A stretch of 64,000 nt of DNA from Latrodectus hesperus (GCA_037975125.1 JAJQOW010000243.1:1-64000); one strand, 5' to 3'. Numbered from the stretch's first letter, positions 1 through 13,080 are shown. The notes: a model not told the origin generated them from the sequence alone. Numbers and translations: made by a program.

Positions 1-740
1 AACACTAGCACATTAAAAAAGCCATATGATTAATTTCTTATAACAAGAGACGTGGACAAGAGTGATCTACATCTCCGTAAATAACACCATAAATAGTAAT
101 AAAACTTTCGGCTGTATTACAAACATAATATTTTGTATAAGAAAATTTCTAATTTAAAATATGGTAGTTACATTGAATTTATATAAATAACAAATGTTTT
201 ATACTCATGCGCATTCTTAATTCAAGAAATTGATGTTTTCAAATCAATTGCCTTGTCTGGATGATTTACTGGATACGCTTGTGTAATATGACAAGTTATT
301 GTGTGCTAATCACAGTTTTACATTTTATTTTTTCTGAGATACTTGCAATTTATCGTTCCTGCAATTTAGATATTAATGAGAAAGCTGGCTAATATTAATT
401 TTAAAGGGATTTCTAAAGAATAATTAACTTGTAAATTAAAGAAAATAAATTCAAAGTATGATTTTAATTTTTAAATTACTTTCTTCAAAACATTAATCCG
501 TACAAATACTTATTATTAGATTGATTCACCTAATTGTCCGGTTATTGAAAAGCATATGATATCTGAGAACAATGGGGTTTTAATATAAACATTGCAATAG
601 ATATTACAAATTTAAAGTGATAGAGATCCAAATCGGAGAAGGCAGAATAATGTAGAATGCTAAGAAATATTAGTTTAACGTTTGGGTTGTGATGCAAACT
701 TTTGAGTTAAATACACACTCATTCATTCAGATAATTTCTC
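1..740. repeat. Duplicated block, copy 1 of 3-4
   Basis: AT-rich noncoding DNA. The same sequence, diverged, recurs at about 12,060-12,830 and 27,440-28,130, and in part at 28,130-28,330. Shared landmarks are the opening 'aacactagcacatta', the 'aagagacgt.gacac' stretch, a 'ctccgt' motif and the 'ttggtagtta'-type core near 165-180. No open reading frame of note. The function is unknown. Confidence 0.75.
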
Positions 741-1258
741 TCAAGAATATGCACTGTTCTTTCACCACTTCGCACTTCATGTTTTGGAAATTCAATGCTT
801 CACGGGATTTTCCAAAATATTCATCACAAATAAAAATGAAATTAATATAACTACGTCGGCAACCACATTGCGGAAAGGAATTTTTGTGCTGATGCACTAG
901 AGAGAAGAATATCTGCATGTCTAACAAAGAGAGTAGTTGATTCAGAGTACATACAACGGCCCATCATAAAGGTGCGTGGTTGTTTTTCGGTGAGACATCG
1001 ACCAATGAAATTACGGTGAGGCTGGCTCACATCATAAGGAATAAAGGATTTGTCGAAATGACAAAAAAAGACATCATAGCCTTTATCGATGGCTACTTGG
1101 TCCCCCTGATCGATGAAGACCTTGAGATGGCAATAGTTTGCAAGTGAGTAACAAAACGAAAAGAAAACGAGGAAGAAACTGAAAAGCTTGGCCTTACCCG
1201 GAAGAATCTGCAATAGGTGAGCAAAATGGCAAGAGGGATAACAATCAGCACAAGTCAT
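727..1258 (-). pseudogene. Unassigned open region, possible decayed exon or transposase piece
   Basis: This stretch has a higher GC content than its surroundings and is missing from the block's other copies, so it looks inserted. On the minus strand 851-1258 is open for 135 codons, and 727-927 is open in another frame. The phrase IDQGDQVAIDKGYDV loosely recalls the 'GD.v.aDkGf.i' region of DDE_Tnp_4 (PIF/Harbinger) transposases, but the following conserved residues are not convincing. On the plus strand about 947-1150 is also open and ends at a good donor-like site, gtgagt, near 1144. I cannot choose between a Harbinger remnant, a decayed exon on either strand, and chance. No function is assigned. 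Confidence 0.25.
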
Positions 1259-1439
1259 TGACGATAATATGGTTCAAACTGTCGAGTTCAGCAATCGTAT
1301 TGACAGGATTATGTACTTGTACAGAGGAATTTTGAAGGAAAAGAAGCCGTGTGATCCACACCAAACATCATTCTGTATGACCAAATGGACTTTTAAGTAT
1401 GTATTTTCAAATGGTAAAAGTTATTATAGAGTAATAAAT

Positions 1440-2060
1440 ATCGTTAATGTCCCTAATTTCATTTCTCTTGAAAAATATTAACATATTTTCCATTTTCATG
1501 TAGTTTCACATTCTGCAATTAGTAGATTCCGAAATCTACATGCATTGAACTACTGAGAAATATCAGCAAGTTTGATTTCATTTGCTATTTTACAAATGTG
1601 GTATACACTATTTAGTAACTTACAATAACGAATGTATATATTAAGAATGCTGTATGATTTTTAAAGAAGTATAGTATCGTTTTAATTATAATTCCAAAAT
1701 ATTAAATTAAAATAAAAAATTATCCATGTTTTAAATTTGAAAATAATTTTTAACGTGTGCTTTCAAACTATTTTGTTAATTTTTTGGTAGAAGTTAAGAA
1801 TGATACTGCCCTATAAATTGCTGATAAAGCATTTATTCTGCTTTGTACAAATAATCCATAATAAATCATTACAATTTTTCCAAAATTTTATTTGGAATTC
1901 AAAACTTATGAGATTGTATGAATTATAGATTTTGTGCTAATTTCAACGAATATTTTTTATTACGAATATTTTTTGGAATCAACGAATATTTTTGGCCACA
2001 TTTTTTAAGGTTATTGGATAACTATATACAAAGTAAAAAAATGAATGACAATGTCATATT
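1440..2060. repeat. Duplicated block, 'gtagtttcac' type
   Basis: Diverged copies lie at about 15,840-16,340, 24,470-25,020 and, truncated, 28,440-28,660. Shared landmarks are 'catgtagtttcac', 'ttcgaaatctgcatgcattgaactact' (split by substitutions) and 'caataacgaatgtata'. Noncoding. Confidence 0.7.
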
Positions 2061-2099
2061 TCGCTTGATCTGGAAAATAACATGACTCACGTTTTCAAA

Positions 2100-3480
2100 A
2101 GAATTGTAAGATAATATGTATGAATGGTATGCCAAAGATACAAATATGAAATTACATAATTTTTAACTTTTCACACTAAAAGAACAATTTTATATAAAAA
2201 TAATTTATGCCAAAATCAAGCGCCTTTAATTTAGTTTGGTAGAATATTCTAATATCATAAAGAAATGAGGTAAATATAAATAGTTATCAAGCAATAAACT
2301 AAATACCGAATAACAATTATCCCTTGTGTGTGTGTGAAGATAGGAGAATTTATATTAACTTCTTCTTGTGTGTGGTAAAGTAAGTTACGTTAAGTTTTTT
2401 CCGCTCTCACTTCTGTATTACATAAAGATACATAAGTGAGTACTGTAAAAAGTAAAATAACAACCAATATTTAACATTTGATTTATGTATGATATTTTTA
2501 CTATATTATTTTAAGCACACAACAATATAGTTAAAAAGAATGAATATAATCTAAAATGATTCAAAACGGTTGTTTTCTATCGTTATGCAGTTTGTGCAAA
2601 TATCAAAAATAACAGAAAATTTAACTATAGATACAAATCTATAGCCCATAAGGTTATGGCTGATATACGTCTTGAGTATCAAACAAGGCCAGGAAAACTA
2701 ATCTCAGTAATCGAGCAATAAAATATGAAACCTGCGGATTATTCGATAAATATAATTCCAAAATTTTTTTCTACAAAAGAATGCAGACTTTGATTAATGA
2801 AACAAAACCTCCATAGTAAAAAGAGAACACCATTGAACGAATATCACAACTATGTTAAAAAGTTTTTTAATAAAAAAACTTCTTATTTAAATTTTGGTAG
2901 TTATATAGAATTCATAAAAATAGTACATATTTTGCTTAAAAGTTGAGACCAGGAAGTATTCGCATCATATATAGATTCCTGGTGCATTTTATTCATTAAA
3001 CAATAAAATTATTGCTGAAGAAAATTTTTATATTTCCTTTTTCCTGAAGATCGTCTAATCATGTTTTTAATGTTTACGAATAGATTCTTGACTTCAAAAA
3101 CGTGGGAAACATATTTCTGATATTAATCGAATGAAGAAAAAATTCTAAGTCTCTTATATGTCAGAGTGGTGATGGTGATTAAGGATCATGCAAGCTCAGG
3201 CAAAGAAAGAGACAGAAGCAAAGCATATTACATATTACATTCTGGTAAAGTCTATTTTTTAAACGAAGGTAAAGTACAAAAAAAAGATATGTATGTTCGA
3301 CATTGTTAACATCAATTGCGACTTTTAGTGTCTGGACACTACCATTTTCCAAACATAAGAAATTCTCAAAATTGTTGTGTAGAAATTCAAAAAAATGTGA
3401 ACCATAATTGAACTGCCACATTGATTAGGTAAATATTGATTATTTATCGAACTAATTTAATAAGACACGTAATCTATGAA
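2100..3480. repeat. Duplicated block carrying a GT-rich microsatellite
   Basis: Matches 35,990-36,960 plus 38,170-38,510, and 48,800-49,850. Landmarks are 'gaatggtatgccaaa', the tgtgtgtg run near 2,320 (longer in the copy at 49.0 kb) and the core near 2,850-2,920. The last part (3,180-3,480) is also found near 20,280-20,480. Short open frames in it are not conserved between copies, so I do not call them genes. Confidence 0.75.
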
Positions 3481-3840
3481 TGGAAGATGATTTTGATATG
3501 GAATATACATGTTTGTATTACATCGCATTCACAAATTTGTAGCTATTGCTATTGCAGAATAAAAGATTTCAAACAACTACATACTAATCTTTATAAGATG
3601 TGTCATTAGTATTTAACTTTTTGTTAGGTGTTACAAAGATTAATCACTTAATCTAAAAACTCAGGACAAAAATGTCTCTTATCCTCCAAACGCAATGTTG
3701 TAGAAAAATTTATTTAATGAAAAATATAGATAAATACAAAATTATCGTACTTTATAATCAAACATTTGAATCAAACATTTGATTCAATTTTAATATACTC
3801 CTAGTTAAAAATAAATTATTGGCCTCTTATAGAAAACATC
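3480..3840. other. AT-rich spacer before LINE copy A
   Basis: No coding or structural signal. It resembles 20,440-20,790, which sits in the same position ahead of LINE copy B. Confidence 0.5.
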
Positions 3841-4618
3841 TTTTCAAAAATTTCCTTCTCGTACTGTCTAAATATTTTGTCTAAGTGTGGCATAAGAATA
3901 TGGGATGCGCAGAATCCACATTGAAAAAGGAAAAAAATTTGAATCTTTACAGATATTTTTCGAAGGGAATCATCTCCATTGGTAAGATTGAATTTTACAA
4001 CAGATCCACGCCTTGGTCTGCAGCACAAATTCAGAATAGCAATCTTCAAGGATTTACGAGAAATACGATAATAGAGTTCTTCCTGAGCAATTACTTTGAT
4101 AGATCTTTTAAAAAGATGTTTAATATAATATGGAAGGGCATTAGACGAGAAATATTCGGCCTTATGAAAGCACCTTTTAGCGGGAAGTTGGCTTTTTCGT
4201 TTCCTGGAACACAATATTGGTTTGGAATCTACTTGAGCACTATAGTTTTCTCGAATAATGCCAAGTTTCTCAGATAAGGACGACAGTCCAATACGTCCGA
4301 CTTTACGTGATATTTATCTAAAACAGTAGGCAAGTGAGCAGCCCAGGAATCATTGGGGATAACAGCTCCTATGAAATTTTAAATCTGATATGGCAGCTGA
4401 GACCGAGCTGTGTGGATAACAGAATTTTCATAGTGAAATGCTGCACCTCGCGCAACAAGGATACAGAAAGAGGAAATTTTGGAGAAAATTACGGTACCTG
4501 TTTTAGGACGATTGAAACAAGGGATGCATTGGTAAAGATTCAAATCCAAACTAGTTGGTGTAAAAAAGAGCTTAATATTTCCAGAACGAGGAATCTCCGA
4601 ATAGAAGGGTCAGTTTAA
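3816..4618 (-). pseudogene. LINE RNase H domain and C-terminal tail, broken
   Basis: Read on the minus strand through frameshifts, this gives an RNase H-like order: a run ending in AVIPNDS (AVILSDS in copy C, the usual context of a catalytic Asp), then the 'VPGNEKA' phrase near 4,195-4,210 that in this family marks the GNEkAD motif, then a basic C-terminal region (KRSIKVIAQEELYYRISRKS) and a cysteine pair CGFC. The known role is removal of RNA from the RNA:DNA hybrid during reverse transcription. In GNEKAN the last catalytic Asp of the motif is Asn. A frameshift lies just after VPGNEKA, and the tail continues open from 4,214 down to 3,816. The domain call is by pattern recognition. Confidence 0.72.
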
Positions 4619-5340
4619 CTTTTAGTTATATTTTTGACAAATGTCAATTATAACCCAGAACGATTTAAAATTTATTATTTTTTGTAGTGGAACAATTAAA
4701 TTGGTTTAGTGCTTTAAATCAAGTGAATTTTCAACTGAAAATATCTCTCTGCAGAAAACGCATCTGGGTTTTTAGGTTTCTAGGCAGGTATTGTATGAAT
4801 TCCTTCCAAGGCGAAAGCTTCCAAGAACTCCATTGATCTCTTGAAAGAAAATTAAGGCTTTTTCTTGAATTATGGATCTTCAGAGATTATCCTTAATCAA
4901 CATAAGCATGGCGTCAATTAAGAGTTTTTCCTTCGCTAGAAACATTACGTAAGGACTGATTTTTATTTTTTCAAATTATCGAGTACATTTTCAATGGTCA
5001 TAATAAGTGATTTATTGAAAAAAATAAGAATGGAAAATATGACCGCGCTATAGGTTTCGAGAAGGATATGTCCAGTGCAACTCCGTCTTGCTCCGCCATG
5101 ATGTTTTAAGACACCGTGTCCCTTCATGGCTTGGTTGGACAAGTTTTCTTTATGTGACTTTCATGTTAAATTATTATTAGTATGCTGGTTTTTTTTTATA
5201 CCGGATATTAGTTCGAATGTAGTCGAGCTCAAGAAGTCCTGTACTCTCCTTCATTCGTGTCAGAATATAACACTGGAGAATGAAGATTAAAATTTTTGTA
5301 CAAAAATAGAATATTTTAAGCGATTAATATAGGAGAAGAC
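3840..5340 (-). mobile_element. Non-LTR retrotransposon (LINE) copy A, decayed
   Basis: Minus-strand remnant of a LINE with endonuclease, reverse transcriptase and RNase H. The low-coordinate end holds the RNase H and C-terminal part (3,816-4,618). About 5,200-5,340 retains a broken endonuclease stretch equivalent to the GDFN-containing one in copies B, C and E. The pre-RT and RT segments present in copy C (39.4-40.6 kb) are missing, and 4,900-5,190 holds a stretch shared only with copy D at 63.7-64.0 kb. Many frameshifts and stops make it inactive. The clade (I/Jockey-like with RNase H) is inferred from domain order only. Confidence 0.75.
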
Positions 5341-6197
5341 AAAATGATTACAAGGAGGGAATAGTAATAAAACTTTAATAATTAAAGATTTACAACTCAA
5401 TATTTCGTAATTTAAACCATAAACACACACAGTGTTAAGAAACTTTAATATTTACCTTTTGATGTCTCCTTTATAATACGGTATATCTTTGTGAAATACT
5501 AGATTGGATTCAAATTATATATTTGTAAATAGAAATTAATTTTCTTTTTTAAGTTCTTTCTTCCATACATTAATTAAAATTTAAAAGTATCCACGTAATT
5601 ATATAAATTTTCTAGAGGCATAGTAAAGTTTAGACTTACATAATATGTTGGTTTTTTCCTTTATTTATATTTCTATAATACGGTTGATTTCATCCAGATA
5701 GTTAGTATGGACTAAAACATATCGTAATTCTTACATAAAATACTTTAAAACATAGCAATAATTGCAATTTGAAAATATAAAGCAAAAGAACCCTTAACTA
5801 ACAATTACATCATATACTTCATCTTTTGTACTAGAGAACTGGTTCCATATGAAACCACTTCTCCGAATAGGAAATGACAAAACATGGTTTTTTACGTTCA
5901 GAAATCTGTTAAAATATTTTATATACGAAAATTTCTTATTTAAAATTTGGTAGTTACTTATTAACTTGACAATAAATGCGAAGATTTTCTGACAAAAATC
6001 TTTAATTTCTTTGCTATTTGTTAAAACAACCAAGCACCAGACACCAGAATGCTTAGAGCTGGATTGATTAACCGGATTATTCATTTATAATTAAGTATAT
6101 TATTTCTATGAATAACTGTGTGTCTTAACCTCAACATTACCAAACAATTTATAAACGTTAATCAACAAGATAGAAGTCCAAGCTCGAGATGATTGAA
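5340..6197. repeat. Duplicated block after LINE copy A
   Basis: Diverged copies follow each LINE copy: 23,010-23,830, 40,800-41,660 and 52,270-53,080. Landmarks are 'atatctttgtgaaatactaga', 'gatttcatcca', 'ggttccatatgaaacc' and the core 'tatttaaaatttggtagtta' near 5,937-5,956. A 96-codon minus-strand open frame at 5,794-6,084 is not intact in the other copies and is not called. Confidence 0.75.
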
Positions 6198-6409
6198 TGA
6201 TGTGGATTTTTTGTTTTGTTTGTTTTTGTGTTTGTCGCTCAACCGTCATTTTTTGCACACGAGTGCTAATTAGACCGGAACCTACTGTTTTAAGTGGATT
6301 CAGAACCACTACAAACATCGATGCCCAAGGTGGGATTCAAACCACGAATTTTTGAACAAAAGGCAAGAGCGCTAACCATTCGCCTGCTAAATCAGCTTAG
6401 TGATGTGGA
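6198..6409 (-). mobile_element. tRNA-derived SINE with 9-bp target-site duplications
   Basis: On the minus strand the element starts with a tRNA-like head. It has an A-box-like segment (complement at 6,376-6,389, tagcaggcgaatgg) and a B box ggtttgaatcc (complement at 6,333-6,343), which are internal RNA polymerase III promoter elements. It ends in an A-rich tail of aaaac-type repeats (complement at 6,207-6,232). The body is 6,207-6,400. It is flanked by the direct repeat tgatgtgga at 6,198-6,206 and 6,401-6,409. The equivalent block at about 23,830-23,870 reads straight across without it, an empty site. Orientation, tail and duplication all fit target-primed retrotransposition by a LINE partner. 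The family name is unknown to me. Confidence 0.82.
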
Positions 6410-7090
6410 ATAAGTTATTGGGAAATTATAGTTTAAAATTTGAAGTGAAATGCAGGATTTTCTAGATGTATGAAATCTTATTCATTAAGAATGTTTTGCT
6501 TAAAATTGCAATGCTGTTACCTACGTATGGATTAATTATATTGATAGAATTTAAATTTTGAAGCACAGACCAAGAAGGCAATACATGGTGCATATTTATA
6601 TTGAGTTATTTATTAACAGCAATTAAATAAAATTACAGAAAAGTAAAATATTTTAAAACTTATATAACCTTAGCGCCAAGAAACATGATAATATCATCTT
6701 AATAACTGTAATGTATGGGTTGAAACCTTGGGTGCATTATAATAATATGAATTTTATATTAATTCTGATAAAGAAGCAAATAACGTATTCAATCTTTGTT
6801 ATTTTATGAAGTGCAGAATTTATCTAAATCTTAATTAAGATGACGATAATTATTACATTATTAAACATTAATTCTTTCACTTCTATTTTAGTTATACATC
6901 TGTAAATCTGTAAAGGCATCAAAATATTAGTTATTAATATATTTATGTAAATTACGTATATTTTTATCAATACTGTTTTACATCTTTCGAATACTTCTTG
7001 AAAAAGCTTATTCATTTTACATTGTGGCCTTAAGAGGGTATGTTTTAAATACGACATTTTGGCACCAATATAAGGAATCACAGAATATCT
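6410..7090. repeat. Continuation of duplicated block
   Basis: Matches 23,855-24,290 ('ggaataagctattgggaaattata' with differences). It is absent from the copy at 41.85 kb, where the SINE is joined directly to the block that follows. Noncoding. Confidence 0.6.
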
Positions 7091-7099
7091 GAGTTACGG

Positions 7100-8240
7100 A
7101 TAGCATAGTTGGAGTGTTTGTTTTAAAGTCTTTGAATTCGAGTGTATAACATAATATTTGTGCACTTTGCCAAGGTTTTTTTGCGGTTTGAGTTCATTCA
7201 AAATGCTATTTTGAAATGACAGGTATTACTAAGATTATAGGCAAAGTTTTTTAAGATTATTTTGGACAACTATATATAAAGTAATAAAAATGAATAACAA
7301 TGTTATATTGCGCTTGAGCTATGTGGGGCAGTGAAAATTTTACTTTATTAACATAGTACTTATTCCATAACTATAATCCTACAACATATGTGGCTTCTTG
7401 TAATAAACTCAACACTGTATGGGTTAAAAAGTAAAAGAAATTACTTTTTTACATACATATTACATAAATGTATGTTATCTTAATTTAAATATTAAATGAT
7501 TAACATATGAGAAATGCATAGAAAGCTGTATGAAAAATTTGGAAACATCGAAATATAAGAGACCTTTTGAAAACTTTTATTAAAAATGTTGCTGAATGTC
7601 TGGATAAAATAAAACCAAACCTCCGTTAAAAATTCAGAGGCAAAGTAATTAATAAAAATCAATAAAATATTTATCAAATGAATAAGAAAATATCTGTCTT
7701 AATATTTGGAAGTTACAAACTCACAAATTTGTAAATTACAATTAAGGACTAAATGAAATTTTTTTACTTAGCCTACATTAAATATATGAATGTGATCCTA
7801 GCTTAAATTTTAAATGTGTAAATGAATTTAATACACAGGAAAATTTCATTGAAAGTTGAACAAAATTAATAATAAAGCGTTTGGGAACTTTCAACAACTT
7901 GCACCTTAAACAATTGGTTAAAATAAAACCAATACTCCGTAAAAAATAGAAACTAAAGCTGAGTTCAAAATAATTAGAAATATTTATAAAATATATAAGA
8001 AATGTCTTGTCTTACTTACTAGTTATATAGAATTTATAAAATAAATAATTGTTTCGTATTATTATGTCTGTCACTGCTATAAATTTATATTTTATCAACG
8101 TATGCAATCAATAGATATATTTCTCGAAATAATTCTCTTAAAATTCAAGTCATTGCAAATGAAATGTTTTATTGTTCACCTTTCTGAGTGATTAGCAAAT
8201 GCTTGCTCCTGTGCTTTATATATTATTAATTGAAAAAATA
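7100..8240. repeat. Duplicated block, closely matched at 41.85-43.02 kb
   Basis: Runs in parallel with 41,850-43,024 with few differences from 'ggagtgtttgttttaaagtc' to 'tgctttatatatta'. It contains two diverged cores (about 7,700 and 8,020). A short related piece is at 53,700-53,830. Noncoding. Confidence 0.8.
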
Positions 8241-11200
8241 CCTGAATAATATTTTAAATAGAAATCTTGAGTCAAACATGAAGATTAATGAAAAGAGATA
8301 TTAATGTAATTCCTAAATTTCTAATTTATTTCTTCGATCACCAACTATCAATCGATGGACAAAACATTATCACTAGATTAATTCATCCAATAATTTTGTT
8401 GTTGATTGCGCATTTTATTTATATGAGGTATAGCTGCGTTATCTTCTTGGAAACAATTTGTCCACTAAAGAGAATACAGTCTTTAAATAGAGACCTTTGG
8501 CACTTATATAAGGAAATAGAGAAAATTGAATTTAAAGTTACATATTAGCTACCTTGTTTCTGAGTTATTTGAATGTTGAGTTGTTATAGATACTTTAAAT
8601 TTTGATATTTGTTACAGATTCTTTGTGAATTTCATTCAAATATTTTCTTTTCTTTCTTTCTTGTACTTCTTACCTGAAACATGCTAAATGTTGTTTTGGA
8701 ATAGCAAGGAAATATTAAGACATGTACACCAAATTTTTAAGATTATTGAACAAAGGAAAATAAAATAACAAAAATGAAAACATTATATTTTCTTGTATAT
8801 TATTAAATAGAATTATATTTCCTTGTACTCAAGAACTTTGTTATCTCAAACGTTGCACATCGAAATGAATGTAGAGTCTATTGCATAAAATGTGAAAATA
8901 TGTGAAACAGAAATATTTTGCTTAATTTACGTTAAAGCCAAAGTATAATATCCCTGACATTGACTTCCGTTAGTTTAACTGAAAAAGTCAACAAAACCGA
9001 AAGCAATATTTTATCACAAAATCATAGAAGTATGATATATTGATGACTAATATAAGCCAAAATGTCATTGAATTTATTTGGGAATGCATCTTTACCAAAA
9101 GAAATATTTGTAAAATAAGACTTCAGCAGTTAAACGTTTTTTGTTACATTTGGGATGGTATTAATTACTGGAGAAATATTCGGAGATAATTTCAGAGTAG
9201 TTTTCTCCATACTTGGGAATACGTGTTATTTAAATCATGTAATTTATATAACATGTTTCCAAACACCCCATTAGCATTTGAATATCTTCGTTTTCCATTT
9301 AGTATTATTTAAAATGTTTGAAATATCTAAATCACAGTTTTCTTGTAAAAGTAAAGTATGTATATTGCACACGCATACCATGAAATATATAACATGAAGA
9401 ATTTTATTTTCTTATATTCTTGATGATTTTTGTAAGAATTAAAATTTAGAACTTGTGAATTCATTTTAGAATATATCTCAGTATCGTTTTTGAAGAAATA
9501 TTTAAATAAATAGAATTGAAAATAAGGATAAATTACTGAAGAACTGCAATCACTTATTAATTCATACATATTTTTAAAAAAATTAATATAGCTAAGGTTT
9601 AAGCACGCAGGAAACGAAAATATTGTACCGCCAAGGTTTTCCTTTGGTATTTTTAGAATTAATATTCAAGGGATAATTTACTGCTGTGTCTTTGGGAAGA
9701 AGTTAATTGATTGAATAAAATAGTCATTGTAGTAAATTACGGCAGTATCTTACTTGTATTTTACAACACAGCAAAGGTATTAAAATAAGAAAAATTGCTT
9801 CATGCAATAGATTAATTCAAAAGATGAAACAGGCAGACCGTAACTTAATTAAGTGGTTGTTACTTTAGCAGTTTGGACTAAAAGAATTCTTGCACAATCG
9901 ATTACTGAAAAAGAATTATTTACAGTTTAGAGAAATTTACCTTAATGCCATTTTCCAAGGCAGTTTAGAATTTTTTCTACAGTGATCACTTCCATTAGAT
10001 GAAAATTAACTAAACACTTGAAATAAAAAATTCTACTAGTTAAAAATTATTCGTTACCCAAAAATGTAAAAGAATTGAAACAATTGCATAATATTATTAT
10101 TAAGAGATGAGGTTACTCATATTTTAAATTTAAAATAACTTAATTACGTAAACTATATACAAAATAAAGAAAACAATTCTTATCTTTCAACATGCATGTT
10201 GCTAAATGATTTATTTTGTACAAAATATATTTTATTAAATATTTCTATGCCCAATCAGCGAAATGGCTTCAGAAAATTTTTTTATTAATTTAAGACATTT
10301 AAGAATGATAAGAATTATGATTTTGCATAATTTTTCACAGCCAGTTTCTTGCTCATTGTGTCTAAACTTTTTGATGAATTTAGGCATAAAAGTTGGTCTA
10401 GAAAAAAATTAAAACTGGATAAAATAAAAATGTTACGAATATACCACTTTAAATGTTTGTTAAAAATTGCCTTTTTGCGTTAAAATCAAAGATTCTGCTA
10501 AATGATTATTAGAACCCTCCACATCAAAAATCACTGTATTATTAAAATGCTCTATATTATTAAACACTTCATAAAAGGAAAAGTTGCAGTAAATAAAATT
10601 AATTCTCTTAAAGACATAAATGTGAAAAAAATGCTTGATTTATAATGTTAAAATTGACTAAAATAATCAAACTGAAATAAAAAGCCTTATAATGTCCATT
10701 ATCTGATAAATAAATCTGATATGATACAAGATATTTTCAATGTGCAATTCTTTTAAGCGAAAAATAATATTTTTAAAAATTGACGCATTTCTTAAAAAGA
10801 ATCCTAACCAATTTAAAATTCATTTGTTCCATAGACATTGTACTTTAGTAATATATAATTCATGATTTGAAATCGAATCTTTAAAATTGGTCATACATGT
10901 AACTTAGGTAAACAATTATTTCGCACATATGTGGTATTTTTAATTAGCTCCCAATTTTGAAAGGTTTCGTTATAAGAAACACTGAGAAAATACCTTTTAT
11001 AAGGAAACATTCTGGCTTCATTATTTATGGTGCTAAAATTGAAGGAAAATACTTATTACAGTTATTATCACAGTTTTCATGGCTGATATGCTCATGCTAT
11101 AACCTCCCTGTTTATATTTAGTTGGAAATGTGTTCTTTAAAACTGATAATCATACTACAAAAATTAATTCCGTAAGAATTTTCTAAAATATTTGGAATCT

Positions 11201-11500
11201 TGATTCATGAAATTTAGATATTTATGTTAATTTTCAAAACCGCGACAAACTATTTAAACAAGAATACTCAGATTAAACTAATGAAACGTGATTTTTCTAA
11301 AAGTTAAAATTTTGTGAATTGGAATTATAATGAATAGAATCTTACCATTAATCTATGAAAAGTATACTTCCGTGAAAGAACAAGAAATATGGAAGAATGA
11401 GGAAGAGCAATTTTAATCTCAAAATTATAATAAAAAATTAAACAAACTCCTGTCTCTGTAATAACTATTTCTTCAAGCTAAAATCAGAGACTCAAAGAGC
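8240..11500. other. AT-rich DNA without recognisable genes
   Basis: Nothing coding is supported. Part of it, about 8,740-9,350, is a diverged match to 13,780-14,400. An 86-codon open frame (8,288-8,548) has no family signature. This stretch and what follows up to about 14,430 have no counterpart in the 43-kb copy, which is deleted there. Confidence 0.5.
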
Positions 11501-12060
11501 AAAAGGGAAATGGAAAGTAATTGTAAGCTAATTTTTTGTAGAGAATTCTGTGGCATCTTAAATGCTTAGGAATCAGAAAGGAAAATTTAAACATCACAAT
11601 CTTTCCAAAACTGAATAGCGGACTTTAGTATATATTAGGTTATATGCATATTTGATGTCCTGATTTCGTTAAGTATTTTTAAACGCACCCTTATGGAAAA
11701 TGAGAAAAATTGTAAAGCTATATGGTAGAATGCTTCAACCCATTAGTATTTAAAACACTTTAATAATTATGGAATTAAGCTTTCCTCACTTTTAAAAAAG
11801 TAATGGAACTATAATATTGACATTAATATTTTTTATATTATTGCTAAATCTATGTTAAAAACTAGAATTTTAAAAGTGCTTAAGATTATAAATTTTTAAT
11901 TGTAAATTAAAAATCTATATATTTACAAGCATCTATATAATTTTATAAATTCCCCAAAGGTACAGTGAAGATTTTATATCAATAATATGCTTAAGATTTT
12001 GATTTGATTGACGTTTAGTTCCAAGCTTGAAATTCAATGCTGTAAGGGTTAAATTATAAC
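11500..12060. repeat. Duplicated block, matched at 26.8-27.44 kb
   Basis: Diverged match to 26,800-27,440 (landmark 'tttttaaacgcacccttatgg'). It leads directly into the block that starts at 12,060, as its partner leads into 27,440. An open frame seen in the 26.8-kb copy is broken here. Confidence 0.7.
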
Positions 12061-12830
12061 AAATTTAACACTAGCACATTAATATCCTTGAGACTTTTCT
12101 TATATTACCGCAAGAGACGTAGACACAAATGATCCATATCTCCGTGAAAAAATCGTTAGTTTGACAAAACAACAATTCAGCATTATCGCTGTTAAAATAT
12201 TTTATGTATAAGAAAATTTCTAATTTAAAATTTGGTAGTTACATTGAATTTATATAAATAACAAATGTTTTATACTCATGTGCGTTATTAATTCAAGCAA
12301 TTGATGTTTTCAAATTAATGGCTTGTATGGTTGATTTGCTGGATATGCTTATGTAAATCGACAAGTTATTGCTAATCAATGTTTTAAATTTTATTTTTAA
12401 TGAGAGGATTACAATTAAGTGTTCATGTAATTTAGATATTAATGGCATGGTTTACTAGTATTAATTTAAAAGGAATTTCTGAATTATTGAGGAAAAGAGA
12501 TTCAAAGAATAATCTTACTTTTTAAAGGACTTTATTCTAAAACATTTATCCCTACAATCACTAATAATTAAATTGATTCTCCTAATTGTTCTGTTGTTGA
12601 TAATGCATATTGTATCTAAGAATACTCGGGTTTTAATATAAATGTTGGAAAACATATTACAAACTTAAATCGAATTGATGGAGGTTTAAATCCAAGAAAA
12701 CAGAATAGTGTAAAATAAACTGTTAATGAATCATAGTTAAAATTATGGGGTGCAATGCAAACTTTAAAGTTAAATACAAACTCATTCCTTCAGACGGTTT
12801 CACTCAAGAATGTAATGCTGCAGAATATGT
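12060..12830. repeat. Duplicated block, copy 2 of the 1-740 block
   Basis: Same order of landmarks as positions 1-740, including 'aacactagcacattaa', 'ctccgtgaaaaa' and the core 'aatttaaaatttggtagtta' near 12,220-12,240. The GC-richer insert found at 760-1,260 in the first copy is absent here. Confidence 0.75.
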
Positions 12831-13080
12831 TGATAACAAAGTGTATTAATTCCTGATTTACATTCAAATAACTGATGCTTACAAGGTTTGAAATTGTGAA
12901 GTTTGAACGATGCGAATACATGTCACACAATAAATAAGTAATAATTTTTTAGCTTCTTGTCTTATATGCAGTAAAAGCAAACAAAATTTAAAAAATCTTC
13001 CAAACTAGCTTCTTTATGAAATTACCAGCATAAAATGCATTAGTCTCGCAAAAAATATTAATCATCGGGTTTAATTTTTT

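Noticed and set aside
6333..6400. Functional tRNA gene
   Set aside because: A and B boxes are present, but the sequence continues into a tRNA-unrelated body with an A-rich tail and target duplications, and no acceptor-stem pairing is convincing. It is a SINE head.
8288..8548. 86-codon frame with hydrophobic stretches, possibly a membrane protein
   Set aside because: No family signature. It lies in AT-rich DNA where such frames arise by chance, and the 43-kb duplicate is deleted here, so conservation cannot be tested.
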